A DNA stretch of 64,000 bases from Pontibacterium sp964228735 (lineage in GTDB: Bacteria; Pseudomonadota; Gammaproteobacteria; Pseudomonadales; Balneatricaceae): NCBI RefSeq assembly GCF_964228735.1, contig NZ_CAXRBQ010000032.1, positions 7,057-71,056 on the forward strand, written 5' to 3'. The stretch's first letter is position 1. Each line of letters opens with the position of its first letter. Shown here piece by piece: positions 25,855 through 34,692 of this stretch. The notes under the pieces were generated by a model. That model did not search any database, had not been told where the DNA came from, and was given only the letters and a program-made list of their open reading frames with translations. The position numbers and the translations under genes were made by a program.

Positions 25855-26799
25855 GTGCGTACTCTATTTCACTCGCAGGATCTGCTGCGGGGATTGTTCT
25901 ATGGCCTGCTGGCGGCGTTGATCTGGAGCGGTCACAGCACCGCGACCACGCTGGGCCTGCAGGCGGGTCTGACTCCCACCGATATTACCGGTCTGCGGGC
26001 ACTGGTGGCCGGTGCCCTGCTCTGGCCTTATTTGCTGAAGCGCTGGCGTCTCGTTCAGCGATTGGGTTTCTGGCGCTGCCTGATGATGGTGTGCTGCGTG
26101 GGTGTGCCTTTTGGCCTGATCAACAGCGCCGCGTTGCAGTTTGCACCGGTCTCCCATGCCGGGGTGATTGCACTGGGGCTGGTGCCGCTGTTTGCCATGC
26201 TATTGTCCCGTGTGATCTTCCAGCAGGCACTGAGCAAACAGGCGGTGTTCAGCGTTGCGCTGATGCTGGCTGGATTGGCGGTGTTTGGTTCCAGTGCCTT
26301 TTCTCAGGGCGGTGCCAACAGCTGGATCGGTGATCTGCTCCTGCTGACCTGTGCCCTGCTCTGGGCAGTGTTTGGTGTATTTACCACCCGTTGGCAGGTG
26401 CCGTCGTTGTTGGCGGTGGCGATCACCAGCGTGGGGTCGTTGCCCTTTGTGGTGTTCTGGTTGTGGTTCTGGCCGCCGCAGTTTTTTGCCATTTCGCTGG
26501 GAGAGTGGATCTTCCAGGCGTTTTACCAGGGTCTGCTGGTGGCGGGTGTGGCGATCTACGCAGTGAGTCGGGCCGGGGCCGCATTGGGCGCGCAGAAGGC
26601 GGCGCTGTTCAGTGCGCTGGCACCGGGCGGTGCGGCGATTGCCGGGTGGCTGGTTTTGCAGCAGCCGGTGAGCGCTTACCAGTGGATCGGGATTGTGGTG
26701 GTAACGCTGGGAATGGTGATGGCTCTGGGAGCTCGGCAGGAAGCTGCGAAGTCAGACCGGGCAGAAAGTCTGAAAGAGCAGGAAAGTGTGGCGAAGTGA
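25855..26799 (+). CDS. EamA/DMT-family transporter
   Basis: This inner-membrane exporter or permease of the drug/metabolite superfamily has 314 residues and about ten hydrophobic helices in two EamA repeats (first GLLAALIWSGHSTATTLGL, second near LLLTCALLWAVFGVFTTRW). The start is a GTG with GGAGAAG seven or so bases upstream; an overlapping ATG two bases earlier is out of frame. It follows the LysR gene by about 90 bases. Its substrate is unknown; metabolite or amino acid export is common in the family. Confidence 0.85.
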   Translation: MRTLFHSQDLLRGLFYGLLAALIWSGHSTATTLGLQAGLTPTDITGLRALVAGALLWPYLLKRWRLVQRLGFWRCLMMVCCVGVPFGLINSAALQFAPVSHAGVIALGLVPLFAMLLSRVIFQQALSKQAVFSVALMLAGLAVFGSSAFSQGGANSWIGDLLLLTCALLWAVFGVFTTRWQVPSLLAVAITSVGSLPFVVFWLWFWPPQFFAISLGEWIFQAFYQGLLVAGVAIYAVSRAGAALGAQKAALFSALAPGGAAIAGWLVLQQPVSAYQWIGIVVVTLGMVMALGARQEAAKSDRAESLKEQESVAK

Positions 26800-26841
26800 C
26801 TGCTTAAGCCACTTCGCTTTGTAGACGTACGTGGCTTAAGC
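26791..26841. terminator. Overlapping alternative hairpins between convergent genes
   Basis: GCGAAGTG (26791-26798) pairs with CACTTCGC (26810-26817), followed by TTT, as a terminator for the EamA gene. GCTTAAGCCAC (26802-26812) pairs with GTGGCTTAAGC (26831-26841). The two share bases 26810-26812 and overlap in the loop, so they are mutually exclusive. Both reach into the coding ends. Confidence 0.7.
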
Positions 26842-27621
26842 GCCGCGCACCTCAGCCGGAATCATGCACACAGGGATCGGTTCCATCTTGTGCTGGTTGG
26901 CGCGGTTGAGACGTCGGTAGATCGCCAACACTTCGGTCTGACGTTCGCTCAGGCCGCTCTCGTCCCCGTCGAATTCCATCGCCCACTCCAGTTCAGGGTA
27001 AGACGCGCCGATCTGATCTTCGTCGGTGCGGTCATCGCCCCACAAACCGTCTGTTGGTGCCGCCTGCAGGATCGCATCGTTGACACCCAGCGCGGCACCC
27101 AGCGCATACACCTCGGTTTTCACCAGGTCCGCGATCGGGCTCAGGTCGACACCGCCGTCACCGTACTTGGTGTAGAAACCCACGCCAAAATCCTCAACCT
27201 TGTTGCCGGTACCCACCACCAATGCACTTTGCAGCGCAGCAAAGTAGTACAGCGTGGTCATGCGGATACGGGCACGTGTGTTCACCAGCGCCATCTGATT
27301 ATCCTGATCGGCTTCCAGATTAGGCAGAGCCGCGCGGAAGGTTTCGTAGGTATCGGTCAGCTCCACCTCGACGCTGCTCACGTTCGGGTAGGTCGCTTCC
27401 AGAAAGTTGATGTGCTCACGGGCTCGGGACACCTGCGATTCATGCTGGTGGATCGGCATCTCCAGGCACAGGACCGGGTAACCGGTGCGGGCTGCCAGGG
27501 TGGAGGAAACCGCCGAGTCGATACCACCGGATACACCCACAACAAAGCCTTTGCACGGCGAGTTGTCGATGTAGGATTTCAACCACTGGCTGATATGGTC
27601 AATGACGGCTTCGGTATTCAT
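26836..27621 (-). CDS. nadE: NH3-dependent NAD+ synthetase
   Basis: The enzyme performs the last step of NAD+ synthesis, amidation of deamido-NAD+ with ammonia and ATP. The 261-residue length and lack of a glutaminase domain fit the short ammonia-dependent form. Seen are the PP-loop GVSGGIDSAV, NTRARIRMTTLYYFA, VVGTGNKVEDFGVGFYTKYG and APTDGLW. The ATG at 27621 has AAGGAA nearby; upstream in-frame starts are poorer. It converges with the EamA gene. Confidence 0.93.
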   Translation of the reverse strand: MNTEAVIDHISQWLKSYIDNSPCKGFVVGVSGGIDSAVSSTLAARTGYPVLCLEMPIHQHESQVSRAREHINFLEATYPNVSSVEVELTDTYETFRAALPNLEADQDNQMALVNTRARIRMTTLYYFAALQSALVVGTGNKVEDFGVGFYTKYGDGGVDLSPIADLVKTEVYALGAALGVNDAILQAAPTDGLWGDDRTDEDQIGASYPELEWAMEFDGDESGLSERQTEVLAIYRRLNRANQHKMEPIPVCMIPAEVRGA

Positions 27622-27860
27622 TGCAGGTTCCTTATTTTCATAACGCAGATGCATCAAAACAGTGCAGCGGCGCGGCGTGTAGCCGATACAGATGGGTGTG
27701 CACTACAGACTAACGTGAAAACCGATTGAGTCAATCATCGGGCACCGATTCCCGCCCAAAGCGAGCGGCAGATCGGCGTTGAGCCCGACAGGCTGCTACG
27801 CTTAAAGACAGCGCGTAACTTCATCCCAGAGTGGATAAGCTGTTTTTCAAGGAATAACGT

Positions 27861-29369
27861 ATGAGACGTTCGAACACTTACGCCAATGCGGCATTAACCC
27901 GCTTTCTCGGTAACTCTCCCGGATGGTACAAGCTGACCATCGTGTTCTTCCTGATGCTGAATCCCATCGTTTTGCTGCAGTTTGGCCCGATCGTGACCGG
28001 CTGGCTGCTGATCGGCGAATTCATCTTTACCCTGGCGATGGCGCTGAAGTGTTATCCCCTGCAGCCCGGTGGCCTGCTGGCAATCGAAGCGGTGGTGGCG
28101 GGCTTGACCCATCCCGATCAGATCTACCTGGAAGTGAGCGCTAATCTGCCGGTGATTCTGCTGCTGATGTTTATGGTGGCAGCGATCTTTTTTATGAAAG
28201 ATATGCTGCTGTTTGTGTTTACCAAGTTGCTGATCAAGGTGCGGCAGAAGTTGCTGCTATCACTGCTGTTCAGTTTCCTGGGGGCACTGCTGTCGGCTTT
28301 TTTGGATGCACTCACGGTGACCGCAGTGCTGATCAGTGCCGCCGTGGGTTTCTACTCGGTCTATCACCAGGTGGCGTCGGGCAAGCGTGCGGAGGAACCG
28401 CACGACAACAATAACGACGAGTACTTCCAGGCGGAGCGTCGCCACGACCTGCATCAGTTTCGTGCCTTCCTGCGCAGCCTGCTGATGCATGGTGCCGTGG
28501 GTACGGCCCTGGGGGGCGTGAGCACGCTGGTGGGTGAACCGCAGAATCTTCTGATCGGCCAGAAGATGGGCTGGGACTTCGTGGACTTTCTGGTACATGT
28601 TGCGCCCGTATCGGCCACTACGCTGTTAGTGGGCCTGGCGACGGTGGTGGTTGTGGAGCGCTTTCACCTGTTTGGGTATGGCGCCACCATTCCGGATGAG
28701 GTGTTCGAGATCCTGCGCAAGTTTGATGAGCAGGAACGCGAAACCCGTACCAAGAGTGATATGTTTGCCCTGATGGTGCAGTTTGCCGGGGCGATCTTTT
28801 TGGTGTTTGCGCTGGCCTTGCACTTGGCCGAGGTGGGGATTATTGGCCTCACGGTGATTATCCTGCTCACCAGCTTTAACGGTGTGACCGATGAAAGCCG
28901 CCTGGGACGCGCGTTTCAGGAGGGATTGCCGTTCACCGCCCTGCTGGTGGTGTTTTTTACCATCGTGTCGATGATTCACGAGCAGCACCTGTTTTCACCG
29001 GTGATTGAGTGGGTACTGAGTAAAGACCTGTCGCAGCAACCGGCGATGTTCTTTATCGCCAACGGTCTGCTGTCCGCCATCAGTGACAATGTGTTTGTGG
29101 CGACAGTGTATATCACCGAGGTGAACGATGCCTTTCAGGCGGGGCGCATCAGTCGGGAGCACTTTGATACCCTGGCGGTGGCGATCAATACCGGGACCAA
29201 CCTGCCGAGTGTGGCCACGCCAAACGGTCAGGCGGCGTTCCTGTTCCTTCTGACCTCTGCGATTGCGCCGTTGGTACGACTCTCCTACATGCGCATGGTG
29301 TATATGGCGCTGCCCTACACCCTGAGCCTGAGTCTTAGCGGTCTGTTTGCGGTGATGTTGTTTCTTTAG
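27861..29369 (+). CDS. nhaB: Na+/H+ antiporter NhaB
   Basis: This inner-membrane antiporter exports Na+ in exchange for protons. The 502 residues match NhaB in length and sequence, including SAFLDALTVTAVLISAAVGFY, GGVSTLVGEPQNLLIG, NGLLSAISDNVFVATVYITE and NTGTNLPSVATPNGQAAF. AAGGAA lies near the ATG. It is a second Na+/H+ antiporter besides nhaD 16 kb away. A perfect stem CTACAAGAG/CTCTTGTAG and a REP-like unit follow the stop. Confidence 0.95.
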   Translation: MRRSNTYANAALTRFLGNSPGWYKLTIVFFLMLNPIVLLQFGPIVTGWLLIGEFIFTLAMALKCYPLQPGGLLAIEAVVAGLTHPDQIYLEVSANLPVILLLMFMVAAIFFMKDMLLFVFTKLLIKVRQKLLLSLLFSFLGALLSAFLDALTVTAVLISAAVGFYSVYHQVASGKRAEEPHDNNNDEYFQAERRHDLHQFRAFLRSLLMHGAVGTALGGVSTLVGEPQNLLIGQKMGWDFVDFLVHVAPVSATTLLVGLATVVVVERFHLFGYGATIPDEVFEILRKFDEQERETRTKSDMFALMVQFAGAIFLVFALALHLAEVGIIGLTVIILLTSFNGVTDESRLGRAFQEGLPFTALLVVFFTIVSMIHEQHLFSPVIEWVLSKDLSQQPAMFFIANGLLSAISDNVFVATVYITEVNDAFQAGRISREHFDTLAVAINTGTNLPSVATPNGQAAFLFLLTSAIAPLVRLSYMRMVYMALPYTLSLSLSGLFAVMLFL

Positions 29370-29381
29370 GGAAAAGAGTAG

Positions 29382-29420
29382 CTACAAGAGCACGTACAAC
29401 GCTTTGTGACTCTCTTGTAG
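29382..29420 (+). terminator. Hairpin after nhaB
   Basis: CTACAAGAG (29382-29390) pairs perfectly with CTCTTGTAG (29412-29420) across a 21-base loop. No T-run follows, so it may be part of the adjoining palindromic unit. Confidence 0.45.
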
Positions 29421-29479
29421 GTTAGCCATCGCAATGCGATGCCTAACATGTTGGGCACCGCTTCGCGGTGGCCAACCTA
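29417..29479. repeat. REP-like palindromic unit
   Basis: Two consecutive imperfect hairpins, GTTAGCCATCGC/GCGATGCCTAAC (29421-29447) and GTTGGGCACCGC/GCGGTGGCCAAC (29450-29476), are enclosed by GTAGGTTAGCC paired with GGCCAACCTAC. Each stem has one mismatch at the same relative site. The cloverleaf form is typical of REP/BIME elements. It sits between convergent nhaB and a c-di-GMP gene. Confidence 0.7.
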
Positions 29480-29486
29480 CGGCTGG

Positions 29487-32006
29487 TTAATGGCGCAGGA
29501 GCTTGTCGATATCTTCCGGCGGTAGCGGACGGTTGAACAGGAAGCCCTGGCCCTGGTCACAACCAATCTGCTTGAGGTAGTCGTGCTGGGTGCCGGTTTC
29601 GATCCCCTCCGCCACCACATTTAACCCCAGGTTGTGGGCCATCAGCACCATGGTGGAGACCAGTTCCTGATCCTTGTTATGCTCCGGGATGCCGGAGATA
29701 AAGCTGCGGTCGACTTTCAACTGGTCCAGCGGCAGCTGGCTGAGCATGCTCAGACTGGAGTAACCGGTCCCAAAGTCATCCATCGACACGGTGATGCCCT
29801 GGTCGCGCAGCTGGTTGAGCGGTTCTACCACCTCTTCCAGGTTCTGGATTGCACAGCTTTCGGTGATCTCCAGATCCAACTTGTTGGCGGGCAGGCCTGA
29901 AGCCCGCAATGCCTGCTCCACATCCAGCGTCAGGTTGCGACGGGTAAACTGCTGCGGTGAAACGTTCACCGATACGTGCAGATCGTCAAAGCCGGCATCG
30001 TGCCACTCTTTACACTGGCGGCAGGCCTCCTGCAGTGCCCAGGCACCGATCTTACCGATCAGGCCCAGCTCCTCGGCAGCTGGAATAAACTGGTCGGGTG
30101 GGATCACCCCCTGCTCGCGGTCGTTCCAGCGCAGCAGTGCTTCCACCCCTACAATGCGGTTTGTACCCAGCTCCAGTTTGGGTTGGTAGTGCAGGAACAG
30201 CTCGTTGTTGTTCAGGGCGGTGTGCAGGCGGCTCTCCAGGCTCAGACGCTGCATGGAGCTGCGGTTCATGTCCGCGGAATACAGCTGGAAACTATTGCGG
30301 CCGTTGCTCTTGGCGCGGTACATGGCGGTATCGGCATGCTTAAGCAGGGTATCGCGGTCGGTGCCGTCTTCCGGGTAAGTGCTGCAGCCGATACTGGCGG
30401 TGATATGCAGTTCGTGCCCCGCCACGTTGATGCTTTGCTTCAGAGCACTGAAGATACGCTGCACCACGCGATGGATCGTGTCGGTGTGCTCCATCTCCGT
30501 CATCAGGATGATCATCTCGTCACCGCCGATGCGGGCGACAGTGTCCCCCTCGCGCACACAGTGACGCAGGCGGTCGGCAATTTCGCACAGCACCTGATCC
30601 CCCACAGAGTGGCCCAGGGTATCATTGATCCGCTTGAACAGGTCCAGGTCGACGAACATCAGGCCCAGACCATGTTTCATACGCTTGGCGGTGGCCATGG
30701 CCACCTCCAAACGGTCAAACAGCAGCTGGCGATTGGGCAACTTGGTGAGCGGATCGTAATAGGCCAGGTTTTCGATGATCGCTTCAGACTTTTTACGCTC
30801 GGTGATGTCGCTGAAGATCGCCGCGTACAGACGACGCTTGTTGCGTGCATCGTGCACCACGGTGATGGTCAGCCATTCTGGGTAGACTTCGCCGTTTTTA
30901 CGGCGGTTCCAGATCTCGCCCTGCCAGCTGCCTTTTTTCTTCAACGAGCACCAAAGCTTTTGGTAGAAGTCAGGGCCCTGTTTGCCAGAGCTGAGCAGGC
31001 TGGGTTTCTGCCCCAGCGCTTCGCTTTCGGAGTAACCGGTGAGGATGGTGAAAGCTGGGTTGACCGAGAGGATGGTACCGCTTTCGTCGGTCACCATGAT
31101 GCCGTCCATGGAGGCGTCGATCAGCGCCTTGGCCATGTTGAGGCTGCTTTCGCTCTGCTCCAGATCGGCGATGCGGTTATCGAGCGCTTCGCGCAGACGG
31201 TTGACGTACGCCTGCTCGATATTGGCCAAGACGTCGGCAAAGGAGATCACGCCACTGATCGATTGATCTTCCCGGGTGACACAGAGGTGGCGGATATGGC
31301 GTCGTTCCATCAGCGCGCGGGCGGAGAGCAGGCTCATGGTTTCGGACACGCTGATCAGCGGTTTGCTCATTACGTCCTCAAGGGGACGGTCGATCTGGTC
31401 CAGGGCGATCAAGCGTACCACGTCACGTTCGGTCAGCATCCCTTCAGGCTGGCCGTCGCGGGTGACAAGGATGCAATCGCTGCGGCGGTAACGCATCTCG
31501 GCGATGGCATCCGGCAGCGAAGCGGAAAATTCAATCGTGGTTGGTGGCTGGGGAGGAACGATAGCGCTGACTTCGCTCATACGCAGGAAGTAAGCCACAT
31601 CCTGATTGATCACCACATCGCTCTGGGTGATGATGCCGGCCAGCTTGTTGTCGCTTTCCACAACAACCAGGTGGCGCAGGCCGTTGCGGCGGAATTGGCA
31701 GGTGGCTTCGTCCAGCGAGGCGTTGATGCCGATGGTGCTCACCGGTGCGCTCATCAGGTGGCGCACCTCAACCTCGGAATGCTCGACGCAGGTGTAATCG
31801 ATCTTCAGGGCGTCGGCTTCGGTCCAGATACCGATCGGGCAGTCATCTTCAACGATCACAATCGAGCTGCAGTGACGCTCGAACATCAGTCCGGTGGCCT
31901 GCTGCAGGGTGAAATCTGGCGGGCAGGTAACAACGTTGCGCTGCACGATTGAGCGCACATCCCGTTTGATTGTACCGGAAAGGTCCTGGCCTATCTGGCT
32001 ATCCAT
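29487..32006 (-). CDS. Four-CBS / PAS / GGDEF / EAL c-di-GMP protein
   Basis: The 839-residue cytoplasmic protein combines two CBS-domain pairs (residues about 15-280; recurring CxxxxxGIWTEADALK, LAGIITQSDVVI, PEGMLTERDVVRLI and ISGVISFADVLAN), a short coiled linker, a PAS domain (IDASMDGIMVTDESGTILSVNPAF to ITERKKSE, about 290-410), GGDEF (RIGGDEM) and EAL (VGVEALLRW, then DDFGTGYSSL). GGDEF ends in Met instead of Phe, a tolerated change. Key EAL residues (EAL, DFGTG, VAEGIET) are seen, so it may both make and break c-di-GMP. CBS pairs usually bind adenosine nucleotides, suggesting energy or nucleotide sensing. The gene appears monocistronic, with GGAG before the ATG. Confidence 0.9.
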   Translation of the reverse strand: MDSQIGQDLSGTIKRDVRSIVQRNVVTCPPDFTLQQATGLMFERHCSSIVIVEDDCPIGIWTEADALKIDYTCVEHSEVEVRHLMSAPVSTIGINASLDEATCQFRRNGLRHLVVVESDNKLAGIITQSDVVINQDVAYFLRMSEVSAIVPPQPPTTIEFSASLPDAIAEMRYRRSDCILVTRDGQPEGMLTERDVVRLIALDQIDRPLEDVMSKPLISVSETMSLLSARALMERRHIRHLCVTREDQSISGVISFADVLANIEQAYVNRLREALDNRIADLEQSESSLNMAKALIDASMDGIMVTDESGTILSVNPAFTILTGYSESEALGQKPSLLSSGKQGPDFYQKLWCSLKKKGSWQGEIWNRRKNGEVYPEWLTITVVHDARNKRRLYAAIFSDITERKKSEAIIENLAYYDPLTKLPNRQLLFDRLEVAMATAKRMKHGLGLMFVDLDLFKRINDTLGHSVGDQVLCEIADRLRHCVREGDTVARIGGDEMIILMTEMEHTDTIHRVVQRIFSALKQSINVAGHELHITASIGCSTYPEDGTDRDTLLKHADTAMYRAKSNGRNSFQLYSADMNRSSMQRLSLESRLHTALNNNELFLHYQPKLELGTNRIVGVEALLRWNDREQGVIPPDQFIPAAEELGLIGKIGAWALQEACRQCKEWHDAGFDDLHVSVNVSPQQFTRRNLTLDVEQALRASGLPANKLDLEITESCAIQNLEEVVEPLNQLRDQGITVSMDDFGTGYSSLSMLSQLPLDQLKVDRSFISGIPEHNKDQELVSTMVLMAHNLGLNVVAEGIETGTQHDYLKQIGCDQGQGFLFNRPLPPEDIDKLLRH

Positions 32007-32503
32007 GCTTTCTCCAATAATACCGGCGTCCTCGTCTGGCCAGTGTGTTTGAGCCTGCAGCCTCGATGAGATTTTTCAAATCTCCCGATTATACGGCGCC
32101 GCGCGATTCATTCTAGAACAAATTTGGTTTTTTTGTTTGAAAGTTGGCGCAGATCAACTGTTGGAGGCACTAATTAATAGGCAGGGCGGCTGGTCGCCTC
32201 TGATTTTAATCTGTTTGAATTTTTATTGGATTTGGATGCCGTGAACAGCTGGCAAACAAGAGCGTGATTGCCGTATCCCTTGTTTTGTTGAGGAGGAACA
32301 ATCCACTTGTGGCTGAGTGTTCGTACCATAAGTAAGTTGTATAGGCGCCGACGATGGCGTCATCTGTCGGGAGTGCCTTTATGGGCTGGACGTGTGGAAT
32401 ATTCGACTAAACTTTAGCAATTGCCGGTTGCCTGCATCTCAGCATACCTACAGCAACATCGTGTAAGCAGCTTTCCCGATAATAAGAACAACAGGTATAC
32501 GAC
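32007..32503. other. 497-base non-coding region with likely promoters
   Basis: This AT-rich region separates divergent genes. TTGGCGCAGATCAA at 32144-32157 has a perfect right half and a two-mismatch left half of the Anr/FNR consensus TTGAT-N4-ATCAA. No RNA gene or convincing small ORF was seen. Confidence 0.4.
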
Positions 32504-33055
32504 GTGACCACAAAACTGATCGACGATATGAGTCTCTACCGGTCCTGGCACTTGGCCCAGACCGAGCACGACGCCATCACCACTGAATTTGAATGGGTGG
32601 TGTTGCGCTTTAACCAGGCCTTCGAGCGCTTCTGCCTGCAGCTGGGCAGTACCGTGGGGCTGGGCAATCTCTCCTATCAGGAGTTAATTATCCTCAACGT
32701 GATCCGCATGCAGGATCGCCCCAAGCCGGTGACGATCATCGCCCGGTTGCTCAACCGGGATGACATCCCCAACATTCAGTACAGCCTGCGTAAACTGGCC
32801 GGTCTTGAACTGATCGTGAAGCAGAAAGAGCTGCAGGGGAAAAACTACACCTACTCCATGACGGATATCGGGCGCCGCAAACTCGACATGTACGCGGAGC
32901 TACGCGGTAAGCTTTTGACCGACCAAACCAGCAGTATCGATAGCGTAGATGAAAAGCTGCAACAGACCGCCCGCCTGATCAGTATGCTGACCGGTATCTA
33001 CGATGAAGCGGGTCGGATCTCGGCCACCTATTCCAGTACCTTTGACGACGAATAA
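32504..33055 (+). CDS. Winged-helix regulator, MarR-like
   Basis: The 183-residue protein has a helical N terminus, a winged-helix core (LSYQELIILNVIRMQDRPKPVTIIARLLNRDDIPNIQYSLRKLAG) and a beta-wing with KNYTYSMTDIGRRKLDMYAE, the usual end of MarR/PadR-type domains. It is probably a dimeric DNA-binding regulator. The start is a GTG with AGG eight bases upstream. Its target is not evident: the neighbours are a c-di-GMP gene (divergent) and a DUF6882-like gene (convergent). Confidence 0.75.
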   Translation: MTTKLIDDMSLYRSWHLAQTEHDAITTEFEWVVLRFNQAFERFCLQLGSTVGLGNLSYQELIILNVIRMQDRPKPVTIIARLLNRDDIPNIQYSLRKLAGLELIVKQKELQGKNYTYSMTDIGRRKLDMYAELRGKLLTDQTSSIDSVDEKLQQTARLISMLTGIYDEAGRISATYSSTFDDE

Positions 33056-33115
33056 TTCAGGGTTGGGCGGGGAGTATCCCTCTCCCCCTGTCTGTATGTG
33101 TTATACGACTGGATT

Positions 33116-33592
33116 TTAATTCAACACCCATTGGATGTCGGTGATAAGTAGATAGGTATAGCCCGCTTCCGATTCGGTGCGGTAGGCGCCCTTGGCGTTA
33201 AGTACCAGGGCAGCGACACAAGTCATTTCCCAGCCGTCTATCTCGTCGCCCACCCACTGGTCTTCTGTCAGGGCGGCGAAGTTGCGCTCCTCTCCGTAAA
33301 CTTTCACCCAGGTCATCTTGTCCTTAACCGAGGCACCAACCGACGGGTTGGCCCAGGACCAGAGCCAGGTGTTGGAGAGTGTAGAAACGGAGCCGACAAA
33401 CTGTATCTTTGCCCTGACCGCTGGCACCCCGTTATTGGAGAACGTAAGCACACCGGTCGCTTGATCCCACTCGAAGCGCTGGTGCTCTTTCAACTTATAA
33501 TCACGCATCAACTCGTCTTGCCGCTCGGTCAGAAAATGGCAGGCGTCGGACACCGTTGTGCACCACTCCTCTTTCGCAATTACATCTGTCAT
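33116..33592 (-). CDS. Uncharacterised DUF6882-like protein
   Basis: The 158-residue soluble protein contains NTWLWSWAN (about residues 73-81), the recurring core of DUF6882-type proteins, and no signal or membrane segment. It is Trp-rich (eight or more). I do not know a function for the family; members often occur as single genes or near defence or toxin loci. It lies alone between convergent MarR-like and upstream LysR genes, without an operon partner. Confidence 0.7.
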   Translation of the reverse strand: MTDVIAKEEWCTTVSDACHFLTERQDELMRDYKLKEHQRFEWDQATGVLTFSNNGVPAVRAKIQFVGSVSTLSNTWLWSWANPSVGASVKDKMTWVKVYGEERNFAALTEDQWVGDEIDGWEMTCVAALVLNAKGAYRTESEAGYTYLLITDIQWVLN

Positions 33593-33707
33593 AACACTAC
33601 TCCAGACGCTTGTGATTAAGGGTTATACGCCTTTAAGCATAGTCGTTTCGCGCAGATCGCAACAATTTGTCAATATTTTGATGTGTGGATGGTGACGGCT
33701 GCGTATG

Positions 33708-34577
33708 TCAGTCGAGCTGCTCGGCGAGAAAATCAACCAGCATCCGGACCTTGGGGGAGAGGTGGCGGTTTTGCGGATACAGTGCCCAGATCCCCTCATC
33801 GGCGGGCTGGTGGTTGGTAAGCACTTCGACCAGCGTGCCAGCGTTGATATGCTCCTTCACGTAGTAGTCGGGCAGCTGAGCGATACCCAGGCCTTTTAGG
33901 GCGGCATCAGTAAGGGATTGGCCACTGTTGAAGTGGATATTGCCGCTGACCTTCACATTGCGTTCCTGCCCACCCTCTTGAAAGCGCCAGTACTCCAGCG
34001 TACCGCGCAGACAGTTGTGTTGCTCCAGCTCAGACAGCAGGTGAGGTTCACCGTTGGCGGCGAGGTAGGCGGGTGATGCGCAGACGTACTGGCGGCGGGA
34101 GGCCAGGCGTTTCGCCATCAGGCTGGAGTCCTCCAGCTTGCCGAGACGGATCGCCAGGTCGTAACCGTTGTCGATCAGGTCGACCTTTTGGTTGGTGAAG
34201 TGGCAGTCCAGCTCCAGATCGGGATAGAGGCGAATAAAGTCGTTGAGCAGCGGCGCGATACGGTTCTCGCCGTAGGTGGTCGGGGCGGTAATCTTCAGCT
34301 TTCCGCGTGGGGTGCGTTGCATATTGGTCAGGGTGCGCTCGGCTTCCTCCAGGCCGTCCAGTACCTGGCGGCAGTGTTGGTAATACACCTGCCCTGCTTC
34401 AGTCACGGTCACCTTGCGGGTGGTGCGGTAGAACAGTTTGGTGGCCAGGCGACTTTCCAGTGCACTGATCTGACGACTGACTTGCGCGACGGAGATCTCC
34501 AGGCGTTTGGCGGCAGTGGTAAAGCTGCCGGTTTCGGCGACGGCGACAAACTCAGTGACCCCTTCCCAGTTGAACAT
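33708..34577 (-). CDS. LysR-family regulator divergent from the formaldehyde genes
   Basis: The 289-residue protein has the LysR winged helix (FVAVAETGSFTTAAKRLEISVAQVSRQISALESRLA) followed by RTTRKVTVTEAGQVYYQHCRQVLDGLEEAE and a ligand-binding domain. It belongs to the CrgA/DsdC-like subgroup (RTTRxxxxTEAGxxYY). It is divergent, with a 115-base gap, from the glutathione-dependent formaldehyde pair, and is the likely regulator. The effector is unknown. Confidence 0.9.
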   Translation of the reverse strand: MFNWEGVTEFVAVAETGSFTTAAKRLEISVAQVSRQISALESRLATKLFYRTTRKVTVTEAGQVYYQHCRQVLDGLEEAERTLTNMQRTPRGKLKITAPTTYGENRIAPLLNDFIRLYPDLELDCHFTNQKVDLIDNGYDLAIRLGKLEDSSLMAKRLASRRQYVCASPAYLAANGEPHLLSELEQHNCLRGTLEYWRFQEGGQERNVKVSGNIHFNSGQSLTDAALKGLGIAQLPDYYVKEHINAGTLVEVLTNHQPADEGIWALYPQNRHLSPKVRMLVDFLAEQLD

Positions 34578-34692
34578 TATTACTGTCTCGTAAAAGTAAT
34601 TTGCTTAAAGCTTAGATTATCTCGTATTCAGAAAGAACTACACTGGTACTTACCTATATTATCGGCATTCAAAAATAACAGGAGCTGCCGTC

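Noticed and set aside
29976..31952. A 658-codon open frame antisense to the CBS-GGDEF-EAL gene
   Set aside because: It mirrors a motif-rich gene and shows no domain, start site or sensible composition of its own.
32007..32503. Possible small RNA or riboswitch in the long gap
   Set aside because: No conserved fold or terminator pair was recognised by eye; only a weak Anr-like half-site was seen.
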